A stretch of 64,000 nucleotides of DNA from Eunapius fragilis. Its lineage: Eukaryota; Porifera; Demospongiae; Spongillida; Spongillidae. The notes under the pieces are model-generated. The model did no database searches. It saw only the letters and a list, made by a program, of their open reading frames with translations, and was not told the DNA's origin. Shown in pieces: positions 25,064 through 35,496 of the stretch. The position numbers were made by a program, and so were the translations under genes. Location: NCBI GenBank assembly GCA_963681505.1, contig OY811984.1, positions 1,523,272 to 1,587,271 on the forward strand. Reading direction: 5' to 3'. Position 1 is the first letter of the stretch. Every line of letters begins with the position of its first letter.

Positions 25064-27005
25064 AAGGGAGTGCCAACGTTTCATCCTACGGCAACTCGAT
25101 TAAGCACCTATACAGGAGAGCCGTTATCTATTGCGGGAGTGGCAGAAGTGGTAGTATCATATAAGTCTCAAACAGCCAGTTTACCGTTGCTAGTAGTGAA
25201 TTCAAAGGGACCAAACTTATTGGGCCGGAATTGGTTGCAAGTTATTAAGATTGACTGGGGGGAGATTCACAATGTACGGGTGAATAAGAACCTGGAAGAG
25301 CTGTTGGAGAAGCATAGAGTGTTGTTCCAGGATGAATTGGGAACCTTGAAGGGAGTTTTTGCTAAATTCTCAGTTGATCCACTGGTTAGTCCAAGGTTTT
25401 ATAAAGCCCGTTCTGTGCCTTATGTTCTAGAGGATAAGATCGAGGTGGAGTTGAGACGTCTAGAGACATCTGGGGTGATTTGACCTGTGCCTTTTGCGGA
25501 TTGGGCAGCACCAATAGTGCCAATAGTGAAAGAGGATGGGACTGTTAGAATATGTGGGGTCTATAAGCTAACGGTGAATCAGGCATCCAAATTGGAATTG
25601 TACCCTGTTCCTCGAGTAGAGGACTTATTTGCTTCTTTGTCAGGGGGCCGCTTATTCTGACTTGACTAATGCTTATCAACAGATGAGATTAGATGATGCC
25701 TCCAAAGCATATACTACTATTAACACGCATAAAGGTCTGTTTGAGTACCACCGATTACCTTTTGGGGTGGCATCGGCCCCAGCCATGTTTCAGAGGGCTA
25801 TGGAATGTGTGCTACAGGGTATAGATCACACAGTGGTGTATGTTGATGACATTCTGGTAACGGGTGCATCGATAGAGGAACACTTGCATACTTTAGACAA
25901 GGTTCTAAGTAAACTTGCTGAAAGTGGGTTGCGGCTTAAAAAGGCAAAATGTATATTCATGGCTTCTTCTGTAGAATATTTGGGTCATCGTATTGATAGA
26001 GAAGGGTTGCACCCTATCGATGCAAAGGTTCAGGCGATAAACGAAGCACAATCACCCAAGAATATCACAGAATTAAAATCTTTCTTGGGACTGCTTAATT
26101 ATTATTCCAAGTTTTTGCCAAACCTTGCCTCCAAGCTGTCCACTTTGTACCAATTGTTGAGAAAACAGCAGAAATGGAGTTGGACATCAGAACAGGAGCA
26201 GGCGTTTGCTGCTGCGAAAAACATGTTGAAGACGTCAGCTCTTTTGGTGCATTATGATAGCCACAAGCCAATCCTTCTGGCGTGTGATGCTTCACCCTAT
26301 GGGATAGGGGCAGTACTGTCCCACGAAATGGAGGATGGATCGGAGAGACCTATAGGATTTGTTTCACGTACCTTGTCACCTGCTGAAAAGGGTTATTCCC
26401 AATTGGATAAGGAAGCTTTGGCTATATACTTTGGTGTTTCCAAATTTCATCAATACTTGTATGGTCGTCCTTTTCTGACCATAAACCACTTATCTATTTA
26501 TTTGGAGAACATAGGGGTATACCACCTGGCCTCATCTAGAATATAGAGGTAGGCTTTAGCACTTAGCACATACCAATACTCAATCAGATACAAGTCTGGA
26601 GCTCAACATGCCAATGCTGATGCCTTCAGCCGTCTGCCCAGCCCACAATCCATTAGTTGCGTATCCACTCCTGGGGATGTTCTTTCTTTGCTTGACTTAC
26701 TCTCAACCATCCCTATTACGGTTAGCCAAATTAGGGGTTGGACGGACCGAGACCCAGTTTTGTCGAGAGTTCGAGGATTTGTTAAGAGTGAGTGGCCTGG
26801 CGGAAATCTAGGTGATGGTTTGAGCTCCTATCAGCAGAGAAAGAATGAGTTGAGTGTTTTTGGATGGTTGTTTGTTGTGGGGAGCTAGAGTTATCATTCC
26901 ACCACAGGGCAGGCAACAAGTCTTGGCAGAATTGCATGAATCGCACCCAGGGATTAATAAGATGAAAGGCTTAGCTCGAGGATATGTGTGGTGGCCGAAT
27001 ATCGA
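25064..27005 (+). pseudogene. Pol of Gypsy element B: protease end, RT, RNase H, start of integrase
   Basis: After the stop at 25061 the protease continues (LLGRNWL near 25215). RT follows with a TGA stop at 25481, then CGVYKLTVNQ and, after a +1 shift near 25645, YSDLTNAYQQM, LPFGVASAPAMFQ, YVDDILVTG (catalytic, near 25838) and LGHRID. RNase H shows LLACDASPYGIGAVLSH (26275) and LDKEALAIYFG; the TDHKP box is frame-shifted (near 26475-26500). The frame then breaks until KSGAQHANADAFSRLP (near 26595). The integrase zinc segment begins (ELHESHPGI, near 26930) and is cut off after WWPNI by the insertion. Confidence 0.9.
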
Positions 27006-27641
27006 GAGTTACGTTAGTAACTCATATAGGATTTGACCCCGATTATGAATGTCATTAAAAAAACGCGACCCGCTTCTAACAAGACTCCCGACGAGCGGAT
27101 GGCTTACCTTGTTATAGTCGTCGTACAAGAAGGCAACAACAAGCAGTTTCGTGTTTGTTTGATGTCAGAAAACCGCGTGGTTGTAGAGAACAAAACAATT
27201 TTTGAAACTCGTACCCAGTCCCACGTATTTCTCGTTCTTCTTCTTCTTGTTCTTGACCACGCATAACTCGGGATAGGAACACTTTTAAGAAATGAAAATC
27301 ACACCAATGGCTTCAGAATTCGTTGGCATTCTCGCTTCTGTGGTCAAAACGTCTCGAGGCTACATGACATATATCGGTGGTTGTGTTAGCAAATCACGTA
27401 TAGCTTACTGCACTGACACGACTCGGATAGGTCCTACGTCGCTCTTTATACGAAGTACTAGCAGTATACATCATGTAATCAAATGTGTACGGTCTGGGCA
27501 CTACACGTAGTGGAAATTAACTTTGGCGGTTATGTATTTTAATAACGTGCACGTGCGTTATATAATCATTCTTGTTATTCGATCGTTGTAGGCTTGACGC
27601 TCTTTGTAACTTAGTGAAGTTGTTTTTTTTTTTTTTTCTAA

Positions 27642-28120
27642 ATGCCTTCACGTCAGGAAAAGAAGAAAGCCAAACGACGAGCATAGTACCTCAAAACTAG
27701 AGACGACGTATTAGATTCAGCCCGAGCGGAACTACAAAGCAGAGCCTGAAAAGAAGCGGGCCTCTCAACGTGAAAACTATCGAGCAGAGCCTGAAAAGAA
27801 ACGGATCTCTCGACGCGCAAGGTATCGAGATGCGATTAGTAGGGGGGGGGGGGGGGGAGGGTGCTTTCTGCTTCTGGCCCGATACAAAATGCGTTCGTGG
27901 GTTTGATCGCGCTGGGGCGACAATTAATAACCTCTCTTCTATTTCGGCCGCCCCTTAAAGCCCCCTCAGATCCTGAAAAGGAACGGACCTCTCGACGTGC
28001 AAGGTATTGAGCAGATCCTGAAAAAAGACAGCGATATTGCCATAGTCCTAAACGTGCATCTCGCTCGGCGAAAAGGGTTAAGGTCACTCAAAGGTATGTC
28101 GTACCTTTACAACCTCCCTC
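27642..28120 (+). pseudogene. Basic 15-residue repeat protein fragment
   Basis: Starts ATG with MPSRQEKKKAKRRA. It then shows a 45-base repeat encoding RAEPEKKRxSxRxxY about four times (27735-28010), interrupted by a G run (27841-27857) and about 110 unrelated bases. Stops and frame changes prevent a continuous reading. Lys/Arg-rich repeats of this kind are found at the N-terminus of some proteins carried by large invertebrate transposons. The element type is not established here. A splice-donor-like GGTATGT follows at about 28093. Confidence 0.5.
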
Positions 28121-28181
28121 TCATATCAAGATGGATTACTTAACATGTTATACGGCTCATAATCGGGTATGAATAAAAATG

Positions 28182-28320
28182 AATGAAACAAGTAAATAAA
28201 AAACATTCTCTATGAGAAAGTTGGTGGCATATAGGATTTGAAGGCAATGGTGGTGTAAAAAGGAAGGAAACAAGGGTCTAGTAATAAGGGAAAATGGAAT
28301 AGTCCTATATTTAGCACATT
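28182..28320 (+). repeat. Left terminal inverted repeat of the SWIM/THAP transposon
   Basis: From ACAAGTAAATAAAAAAC to ATATTTAGCAC. It is the nearly perfect reverse complement of 30265-30390. Long, well-matched repeats imply a young DNA transposon. Confidence 0.92.
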
Positions 28321-28400
28321 TCTATATGTAGGATATAGACCGTTTGCACCGAAAATTGCCACGCCCAATTTTGCGTGGGTGGTAGGGCATAATTGTATGC

Positions 28401-29319
28401 ATGGCGGTGCAGATAAGTGCTTATTTTTCATCTATTTCATGGGATGCGCGAAAGCGCTACTTGCAAAAGCTACGGATCGGTGGAATAGGTCTTCCAGATC
28501 CGTTTGGTATTGACGAAGGGCTTTGGTCTGAAGATGTAAAGAGGTGGCCCACAATGGAGTTCGGAGACCTGTACTCCTATTTAGTGAACACCGAAGGTAC
28601 ATACAGACAAGAGTCGCTTAAAGCCTACAAATCCTTGGTGGAAGCTTACAACTACTTTTTTAACGGGTATGTTCGTAGGATATACTATTATGACGTGGGT
28701 AGTACCAGTAACTGCGAGCGCAGCACACAGTTTTGCATTCTAAAGGCTTTAGTGAACCCTAGCCAACGAGCGATGCAAAGCCAAACGAGGCATGGGTCAT
28801 TATCAATCGAACAAATGGCACTGTGGAAACTGCACATTGTACCTGCATGGCTGGGTAAGTTACTCACAAATTACATGTATGCATACGTGAAATGACATCT
28901 CAGTTTTTTTTGCTTGCAGTTTGGGCAAAGTGTGCAGCCATGTTGCTGTATTGCTTTTTAAGATTGAAGCTGCTTGCAGATTAGGTTACAACAAACTACC
29001 TTGCACATCTCAGCCATGTGTTTGGACAGCAAAAGGATTATTTATTGAACGAATATACAGAGATAAGCCTTTTTGGAAAAAGGTTTCCCTAAAGCTGTCA
29101 GAGTTTTATGTGAAGCACTTTCTGCCAAAAGCAATAGAAGAAAGTTCACTTTTTGTTGGGGCTGAGAATTTTTGTTTTTGTCACGACATTGAGTATGGCG
29201 AAATGGTATTTTGTGACAACCCAACATGCCCTATTGGATGGTTCCATTTTTCATGTGTGGGACTGCAATTCCCACCTACGGGTACATGGCACTGTTCTAA
29301 ATGTGATGGAGCATTGTAA
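28401..29319 (+). pseudogene. SWIM zinc-finger/PHD protein of a DNA transposon (YqaJ core missing)
   Basis: Exon 1 (28401-28854) encodes a region with DPFGIDEGLWSEDV, EFGDLYSYLV and LKAYKSL. A one-base frame change near 28800 leads to HCTCMAG. A 65-base GT-AG intron (28855-28919) splits the SWIM finger: CxC lies before it and CSHV after it. Exon 2 runs to a stop at 29317-29319 and ends in an ING-like PHD finger (FCFCHDIEYGEMVFCDN...WFHFSCVGL...WHCSKC, about 29170-29310). Between them FWKKVSLKLSEFYVKHFLP resembles the end of a YqaJ nuclease domain, whose core is absent. Related transposon proteins carry SWIM, YqaJ and PHD in this order, so this looks like an internally deleted copy. Confidence 0.75.
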
Positions 29320-29434
29320 TGCACATGTATATGTGCACAATTGTAATCACATGATGTATACATGTTTACAATGTATGCAATCGTATCAATTCACATGAAG
29401 TATATGTATACAATGTACCTCAATTAAAGGACAG

Positions 29435-30140
29435 TTACACTAAACAAGGATGAGGATTAGATAATGCAGCACATGTAATTAGTATTTTGTCAATTGTGGC
29501 ATAATTAACATCAGTAGCTGTCTTGAGTAGAGAAATAGGTAGCGTTGAACTTAACAGACCATAGTTCTTCAACCTCCCAATGGTACGTTCCACATGGATG
29601 CGTATTCGTGATAGCTGTCTTGAGGTTTCAACTTCTGCCTGGGACAATTGATCCTTGCCTTTTTTAAATGATCAAGGAGAGCTGGAAAACCTGCCAGGTT
29701 TGAGTGGCATGGTCAATCATAGGCGGCCTAGCGCCAGTTTGTGTCCAATTATCAACCAAAAGAACGAAACGACGTACATTTACAACTGCAACATCCCTTT
29801 TGACATGCCTTTCAAATCGTTTCAATTGTTTGTCCGCTTTATCAGTTGCATTAAACTTAGTAGGTACATAATCAGGGTGGAGTACATCGCGGAATGGCTT
29901 GCCTGAATGTGTTTAGTAAGACTTGTTATTAACACGGGAGCATGTATTTCTTTAGTACTTACCATGTACGAAATGTAAACAGCAAAGTCTAGTTGATACA
30001 TTCGGTAGCCAATCTTTTCTTCCAATGGCGGCAATCCATAGTTTTCTTTGCTTCGAATCTGTTGGGAAGCGAAACAGCTTCATTCCTGTAGATTTTTTAT
30101 ACCTCAAAGTACATCCGGACGCGCAGCAACTAGACGGCAT
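29435..30140 (-). pseudogene. THAP-DDE transposase, internally deleted
   Basis: Exon 1 (30140-29963) starts with a THAP zinc finger, C-x4-C (MPSSCCASGCTLRY) with CCLHF later. A 59-base GT-AG intron (29962-29904) follows, and exon 2 opens with GKPFRDVLHPDYVPTKF, the classical end of a THAP domain. After about 80 residues the frame breaks near 29650 and continues as RIHVERTIGRLKNYGLL ... ITCAALSNPHPCLV. That is the C-terminus of DDE_Tnp_4-type transposases (PIF/Harbinger or ISL2EU-like). The central DDE core is missing. The gene converges on the SWIM/PHD gene. Confidence 0.8.
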
Positions 30141-30264
30141 TATAGAGATACGTAGAGATCTGATTCAAATCAATGCTTATTTGCCCTACAAAATGGCGCG
30201 GCACGTGACTTTTACGTTTTTTACGCCCACGCATGCAAAGGGTCCATAGTATGTTGTTCGTGTG

Positions 30265-30390
30265 CTAAATATAGGACTATTCCATTTTCCCTTATTACTA
30301 GACCCTTGTTTCCTTCCTTTTTACACCACCATTGCCTTCAAATCCTATATGCCACCAACTTTCTCATAGAGAATGTTTTTTATTTACTTG
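30265..30390 (-). repeat. Right terminal inverted repeat of the SWIM/THAP transposon
   Basis: Reverse complement of 28182-28320 apart from the outermost few bases. It ends in TTTTTATTTACTTG directly before the resumed Gypsy integrase (GATAAAGAG). Confidence 0.92.
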
Positions 30391-30392
30391 TG

Positions 30393-31497
30393 GATAAAGA
30401 GATAGAGGACGTAGTCAAGCAATGCAACACTTGTCAGTCATCTCGATTCCTGCCACCAGTGGCTCCTCCATCCATGGGAATGGCCCCAAGAACCCTGGTC
30501 TCGGTTGCATATCGATTTTGCAGGGCCATTCATGGGACATATGTTTTTGGTGTTGATTGATGCCCACTCAAAGTGGCTCGAGGTTCACCTTATGAAGTCG
30601 ATATCAGCGGTACCTACTATTGAGCGTTTGAAGAGCATATTTGCAATTCATGGGGTACCACGGAAGATAGTAACAGACAATGGGCCGGCTTTCGTGAGTG
30701 AAGAGTTCAGGTTGTTTACGAGTCAGAATGGTATAATCCACGTCACGTCTGCCCCCTATCATCCCTCGACAAATGGTTTAGCTGAAAGAGCCGTTCAGAC
30801 TTTCAAACAGGGTCTTCTACACCAAAAGCTAGGATCTATTGAAACAAAATTCTTGTTTAAGTACCGGTTGACTCCTCATAGTGCCACAGGTTCGTCACCG
30901 GCTGAACTTCTGCTGGGTCGTCGCCCTCGTTCACGACTTGACATTTTGCATCCTGATCTTGCTGTTCGAGTGGAGTCTCACCAAGCCGCACAGAAGCAGG
31001 ATCATGATACTCGGGGTATCAGTGAGCGTAAGTTTGTTGAAGGTGACCTAGTATACGTTCGAGATTTTCGTTTTTCCAAGAAGTGGATTCCAGGAGTCAT
31101 TGTCACTGTTACGGGGCCTCTCTCCTATACTGTTAAGATTGGAAGTGGAGTAGTCCGCAGACATATAGATCATCTGAGGGCCCGCCACAACTCTCAAGTA
31201 GACGCTAGTGATGATGTCTATGTGGACCACCCTAATGACGTTACATCAGGTCCGTCAAGTACCACTGTGGTTTCACCAAGTTCTTCTGACGAAGGAGCTG
31301 TTCCTACTGCTGATTCATCTTCATCTGAGCCTTGTGTTCACGCTCCCCCTGAAGTACCTCCCTCTATTCCACCTACTGTTGGTATTCCTGGAGCGAGTGC
31401 AGAGGACAATGATATACCACAGCCACAAGTGCCTATTTCAGCAACAGTGCGTCGGTCGACAAGAGTGAGGAAGCCTCCAGACTATTATGGTCATTAA
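30393..31497 (+). pseudogene. Integrase of Gypsy element B (core and C-terminus)
   Basis: Resumes with VKQCNTCQ (the CxxC of the zinc domain), has one frame change near 30500, then runs open for 330 codons (30505-31497). The catalytic core shows HIDFAGPF (first Asp), VTDNGPAF (second Asp, near 30675) and YHPSTNGLAERAV (Glu, near 30760-30800), followed by SPAELLLGRRPRSRLD and a GPLSYTVKIG chromatin-binding-like segment. It ends in an acidic/Ser-Pro linker and RRSTRVRKPPDYYGH. This is the best-preserved frame of the element; only its N-terminus is disrupted by the insertion. Confidence 0.88.
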
Positions 31498-31562
31498 TGG
31501 TGATTAAACTCATGCTGTAGTATATGTAATATGTTAGGACATTAGAGGGGGTTAAACTTTAG

Positions 31563-31573
31563 GGAGGGGGAAA
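31563..31573 (+). promoter_or_regulatory. Polypurine tract of Gypsy element B
   Basis: GGAGGGGGAAA directly before the 3' LTR, the expected site for plus-strand priming. It lies about 65 bases after the integrase stop. Confidence 0.85.
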
Positions 31574-31710
31574 TGTAATGTATCAGGGGACATTGTGTAT
31601 GTGTGTCATTTGTAATATGTTAGCGCATGCGCGTGAAACAGAGATCACTTTTTGAGTCAGTCACGCAGCGAGATGTCGTAGCGGCTTAAACGAGTGACTA
31701 GGACACTACA
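31574..31710 (+). repeat. 3' LTR of Gypsy element B (137 bases)
   Basis: TGTAATGTATCAGGGGACAT at the start, GACACTACA at the end, followed by GAAAC (31711-31715), the right target duplication. After it the host text GAAACGAGGGGTGGTGAG resumes as at 11095. Confidence 0.95.
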
Positions 31711-31715
31711 GAAAC

Positions 31716-32040
31716 GAGGGGTGGTGAGGCGGCCGTCTATAGGTGCTGCGTTCTGTTGTGTAGAAAAATAGTGTGGCGCAGCCCCAACGTGCAATGAAAG
31801 AGAGAGAGACGGGTACAAGTGGAAGGTGGATTGGGAAGCAAAAGGATTAGGCGAAAAGCATAACCCTTTAACATAACATTCAAAAACGATTATTTGGAGA
31901 ATCAGAGCTATCGTTTGAGAAAGCATTTGCAGTGGCTATGGGATTTGAGGCGGCTACAAAAGGTGAAGGTTGAGCTGGACAGGGATAAAATGGCAGAAGA
32001 GTTGCATGCCGTGGCAGAGCCGTCTACTGACGAGAGGCCA
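31716..32040 (+). pseudogene. Ty3/Gypsy family A, copy 3: Gag end, first part
   Basis: Duplicate of 11100-11455. An ESELSFEKAFAVAM-like segment (near 31900) and EELHAVAEPSTDERP (near 31995) are readable. It is cut at GAGGCCA by the palindromic foldback element. Confidence 0.85.
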
Positions 32041-32521
32041 CCCGGGTGAAAAAATACACGTAGTAACGCGTTATTACGCGTGAAAATGGGACATAAATAA
32101 CGCCAAAACACGCGATTTTCAAGATGATTATCTCCTTGATTGTGCAATACAAAAGAGTTGAATTTTGCCCATACACAAAGCGGTCCAGTGTGTATAAAGT
32201 TCCAAAGACTGGTTGGTTTGGCATGCATCGCTCCGATGATATTCACATTCAATGTACTAGCTTAATTTCGCGGGCTTTTGTATACTTCCCCGCGAAATCA
32301 AGTTCGTACTTGAATGTGAATATCTTCGGAACGATGCATGCCAAACCAACCAGTCTTTGGAACTTTATACACACTGGACCGCTTTGTGTATAGGCAAAAT
32401 TCAACTCTATTGTATTGCACAATCAAGGAGATAATCATCTTGAAAATCGCGTGTTTTGGCGTTATTTATGTCCCATTTTCACGCGTAATAACGCGTTACT
32501 ACGTGTTTTTTTTCACCCGGG
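32041..32521. mobile_element. 481-base palindromic foldback element
   Basis: The whole element is an inverted repeat: CCCGGGTGAAAAAATACACG at the left and its reverse complement (with small indels) at the right, with arms of about 220 bases around an AT-rich centre near 32270. CA lies on both sides (32039-32040, 32522-32523). The duplicate copy at 11455 (GAGGCCAAGTAAATG) is the empty site. No protein; as RNA it would form one long hairpin. Confidence 0.95.
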
Positions 32522-34046
32522 CAGGTAAATGTTTTCGGTGTGGGAGAAGGAACCATACAGCAGGTCAGTGTCCGCACATTGAATCAGTGTGTTAAAATTG
32601 TAGCAAGAAAGGTCACATACAAAGGACATGTCGTCAACCGCGAAAAGCTACAGTGGAGATGAAGAAGTACAAGGTGATGAGGCCACCAAAGTACACTCTA
32701 CAACAGATATTGTCTTCCGTTAACCGTAAACCCATACAAGTGGAGGTCAGTATTGATGGTCAGGATATAACAATGCATGGAGTTGGATACAGGGGCTGCA
32801 GTATCTTAATTTGGTGTCTAAAGTTACATATAAGCGTTTGTGGCCTAACAAGAAGTACAGCAACTCTTACTACGTACTCGGGAGAAGTACTGAAGGTGAT
32901 AGGGAAATGGGAGCCAATAGTATGTTGGAATAACAGAACAGAGAAGGCACCCTTAGTGGTGCTAAAAGGGAATGGGCTTTCCTTATTGGGAAGAGACTGG
33001 TTAGATTGCTTCAAGATAAATTGGGATAAGGTGCTAGAAATAAAAGATATTCCTTCTCTTGAGCAGATTTTGGAGAATAACAAAGAAGTATTCTCAGAGG
33101 AATTGGGGCTACTTAAAGGAGTAGAAGTGAAACTTGCACTAAATCCAGAGGCACCACTCAAATTCTGTAAGACTCGACCAGTTCCATACGCCATGAGGGA
33201 GAGGGTTAAAATGGAGTTAAGGTTAAGAAGGTTGGAGAAGGAATGTGTATTAGAACCTATACAATTTTCTAATTGGGCTGCACCTATTGTGGCCTCGATG
33301 GTAAAGTAAGGATTTGTGGTGTATTTAGATGACATCTTGATTACAGGCACATAAATCAAGAACACTTGGATCATCTACATGAGGTTAGAAATAGTAGGCA
33401 TGAAGCTGAAAAAGTTGAAGTGTGTATTTATGATGAAATCAGTTGTATACCTTGGTCACAAAATTGACTCTTGTGGCATATCCCCTGTAGAAGAGAAGAA
33501 GGTGAAAGCAGTTCATCAAGCCCCTGATCCTACGAATGTGCATGTCAGAACTAAAGTCCTATATTTAGGACTGTTAACTTACTATAATAGATTCTTACAC
33601 AACTTAGCAGCCACTTTGGCACCCCTGTATCAGTTGCTCAAACAGAACGTGGCGTGGAAATGAAATAAAGTAAGAATGGATGCTTTTGAAGCGTCCAAGC
33701 GTCTCTTGACTTCAACTAAGGTCTTGACACATTTTGATCCGGCAGAAGAGATAGTACTGGCCTGTGATGCTTCTTCATTAATGGAGCTGTTTTGTCTCAC
33801 ACAAAAAAGGATGGAAAGAAAAGACCCATAGTATTTGCGTCTAGAACACTAAATTCGGCTGAGCGGAATTACTCGCAAATATAGCGAGGGAGGCACTTGC
33901 GTGTAGATTCGGAGTGAAGAGATTTCACCAATATCTTTATGGGCGGAAGTTTATAGTGCATACTGACCATAAGCCATTGCTGACTTTGTTTTCACCTTCT
34001 AGAGGCATACCATCGCAAGGATTCAGCAATGGGCTCTAACAATGAC
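32522..34046 (+). pseudogene. Ty3/Gypsy family A, copy 3: zinc knuckles, protease, truncated RT, RNase H
   Basis: Duplicate of 11455-12378 plus 13115-13730 without the MITE. One zinc knuckle (CFRCGRRNHTAGQC, 32527) is intact; the second has lost its first cysteine codon to a stop. The protease box is disrupted by an inserted GCAT. LLGRDWL lies near 32990, and the same RT deletion joins the VASMVK region to YLDDILIT near 33325. RNase H shows LACDASS (33760) and HTDHKPLL (33960). Small indels distinguish it from copy 2, so the two have diverged since duplication. Confidence 0.85.
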
Positions 34047-34206
34047 TAGTCTCGTACCCAGACCACACTCGCAGCTGCGGTTGGATTACATCACCGCTAC
34101 GAGCTGCGATTTTACAATCAGAATGCAGGTGCTCCGTGACGTCACGATAATTACATTCCAAATGGCAATAGCATTTCATCAGTTATTTATTGAGCAGTTA
34201 ATAGTA

Positions 34207-34436
34207 CGATGGCTGTGTCAAACCTGGAGCTCGACAATTAATGCGATAATTCAGGCGTCTCGACAGCTGGGCTATGCGACGATTCGTCCAGACCAGAACA
34301 GAGCTATTAAAAGCTTCATGGAAGGGCATGATGTTTTTAATAGCTTGCCGACGGGGACTGGAAAGTCGTTATGCTCTGTGCTACCCTACCCTACGCGTTC
34401 GATTACCTCAGTCTACAAACGCGTTGGTAGTATCGC
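34207..34436 (+). pseudogene. RecQ-type helicase fragment
   Basis: Readable as LGYATIRPDQNRAIKSFMEG followed by DVFNSLPTGTGKSLC, a RecQ Q-motif region and Walker A box (34348-34368). It continues with YAFDYLSLQTRW in a shifted frame. The next RecQ-like text, VIVVVVSLLIALM (motif Ia), lies at about 35497-35535 beyond a nested insertion. All later helicase motifs are absent. RecQ-like genes are often carried by invertebrate transposons; this one is a dead fragment. Confidence 0.7.
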
Positions 34437-34438
34437 AT

Positions 34439-35496
34439 AGGCGTAGGAAGGGGGTGGCTGAGGGGACTATAGCCCCCCCACTTTTAAATGTGTGGGGGCT
34501 AAGCCCCCCCACTTTTATTATTGAGTATGAATAATTAATTATTGCGGTATATGTACATGTGACACGTGCTTCATGGCGACAAAGCGAAAGATAGTAACGG
34601 GCACGTAATAATAATATCAAGGCCTTGGGGGGGCTTGAACCCTCCAAAATTTTCCTTGAGAGAAAATATTTTAATGTTAACCGTATCTCGTATAATTAGA
34701 ATTAACTACTGGCAGCTGTAATCATTGATAGCGGTCGATCGTGAGTAGAGTATAGTCCACAGCATGGACTCTATCTCTGCAGAAAGCATCATCCGAACAA
34801 TAGAAGACATTTTGCTGAGGTTATCTCTTTCACTTAAGAATTATCGTGGACAGTGGGCTAGTTCAATGGCAGGCTGTAAAACAGGTGTATCAACTACTAT
34901 ACTTCGAAAAGAACATAGAGCTTTGTATACCCATTGCTATGGCCATGCTCTGAACTTAGCTGTTCAAGACGCAGTAAAGGCAAATGTAATCCTTCGTGAT
35001 ATATCAGACACTATCGAAGAAAAGACAAAGCTGATCAAACAATCTTCGCGGCGGCAAGTGATTTTTGAAAAGGTCAACTAACTAAAATATATAGCAATAG
35101 CATTCGTTGCAACTAACTAAAATATATAGCAATAGCATTCTTTGCTATACCGTATAGAGACGGGTCAATTTTTGCATTTAATGTTAACAACAAATAAAAA
35201 GCGGCTGGGGCTTCGCCCCAGACCCCATTGGGGAAGCTTATACTAACAGCGCTCCCCCAAACCCCCTATCTGGGGGCAGGAGGGGGCACGCCCCCTACTG
35301 CACGCACCCCCAGGTTTTATAGCCCCCCCCCCCCCCCCCCCCCCCAAACCTTGAGTTGTCTACGGCCATGCGACTATACACTGTTTGTCAGTCTCGCGGG
35401 CCATGACGTAATATTACGTCATGACGCATAAATGACCACGCCCACTTTATCCAGTTCACTTCAGCCCCCCCACTTTTAAATACGTTCCTACGCCTC
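34439..35496. mobile_element. Nested element with AGGCGTAGGAA ends
   Basis: AGGCGTAGGAA at 34439 and its inverse TTCCTACGCCT at 35486-35496 bound a segment that interrupts the RecQ-like frame. CCCCCCCACTTTTAAAT occurs just inside both ends, and a C run of about 25 lies near 35321-35345. A clean target duplication was not seen. It contains a hAT-like transposase fragment. Confidence 0.65.
34764..35081 (+). pseudogene. hAT/ZMYM1-like transposase fragment
   Basis: A 105-codon frame with LSLKNYRGQWASSMAG, a TGVSTTILRKEHRALYTHC segment and YGHALNLAVQDAV. This matches the region of hAT-type transposases (annotated in animals as zinc finger MYM-type 1-like) that carries RGQxYDGAxxMxG and xHCxxHxLNLxxxD. 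The expected Tyr-Asp-Gly after RGQ is altered. Only about a tenth of a full transposase remains. Confidence 0.65.

Larger units (their letters stand above)
27006..30392. mobile_element. Composite 3.4-kb insertion in the integrase of element B
   Basis: Splits the HHCC zinc domain: HxxxH lies before it and CNTC after it (30423-30434). It has two parts: 27006-28180 (palindromic start GAGTTACGTTAGTAACTC, a basic-repeat coding fragment) and 28181-30392 (a transposon with about 120-base inverted repeats). A 14-base CATATAGGATTTGA string near 27023 also occurs inside the left inverted repeat at 28228, and CCCGATTATG near 27038 recurs inverted near 28157. The left part may therefore be a rearranged end or a second nested element. 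GA flanks both borders. Confidence 0.75.
23940..31710 (+). mobile_element. Ty3/Gypsy LTR retrotransposon, family B (interrupted)
   Basis: A complete element in outline: 5' LTR, primer binding site, Gag-protease, RT-RNase H, integrase, polypurine tract and 3' LTR. It is flanked by the 5-base duplication GAAAC (23935-23939 and 31711-31715). The uninterrupted target is present at 11090-11105. Without the internal 3.4-kb insertion it would be about 4.4 kb. Gene order (RT-RNase H before integrase) and the serine-tRNA-like primer site fit the Mag-type group of Gypsy elements; the clade is inferred. Internal stops and frameshifts make it non-autonomous. Confidence 0.95.
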
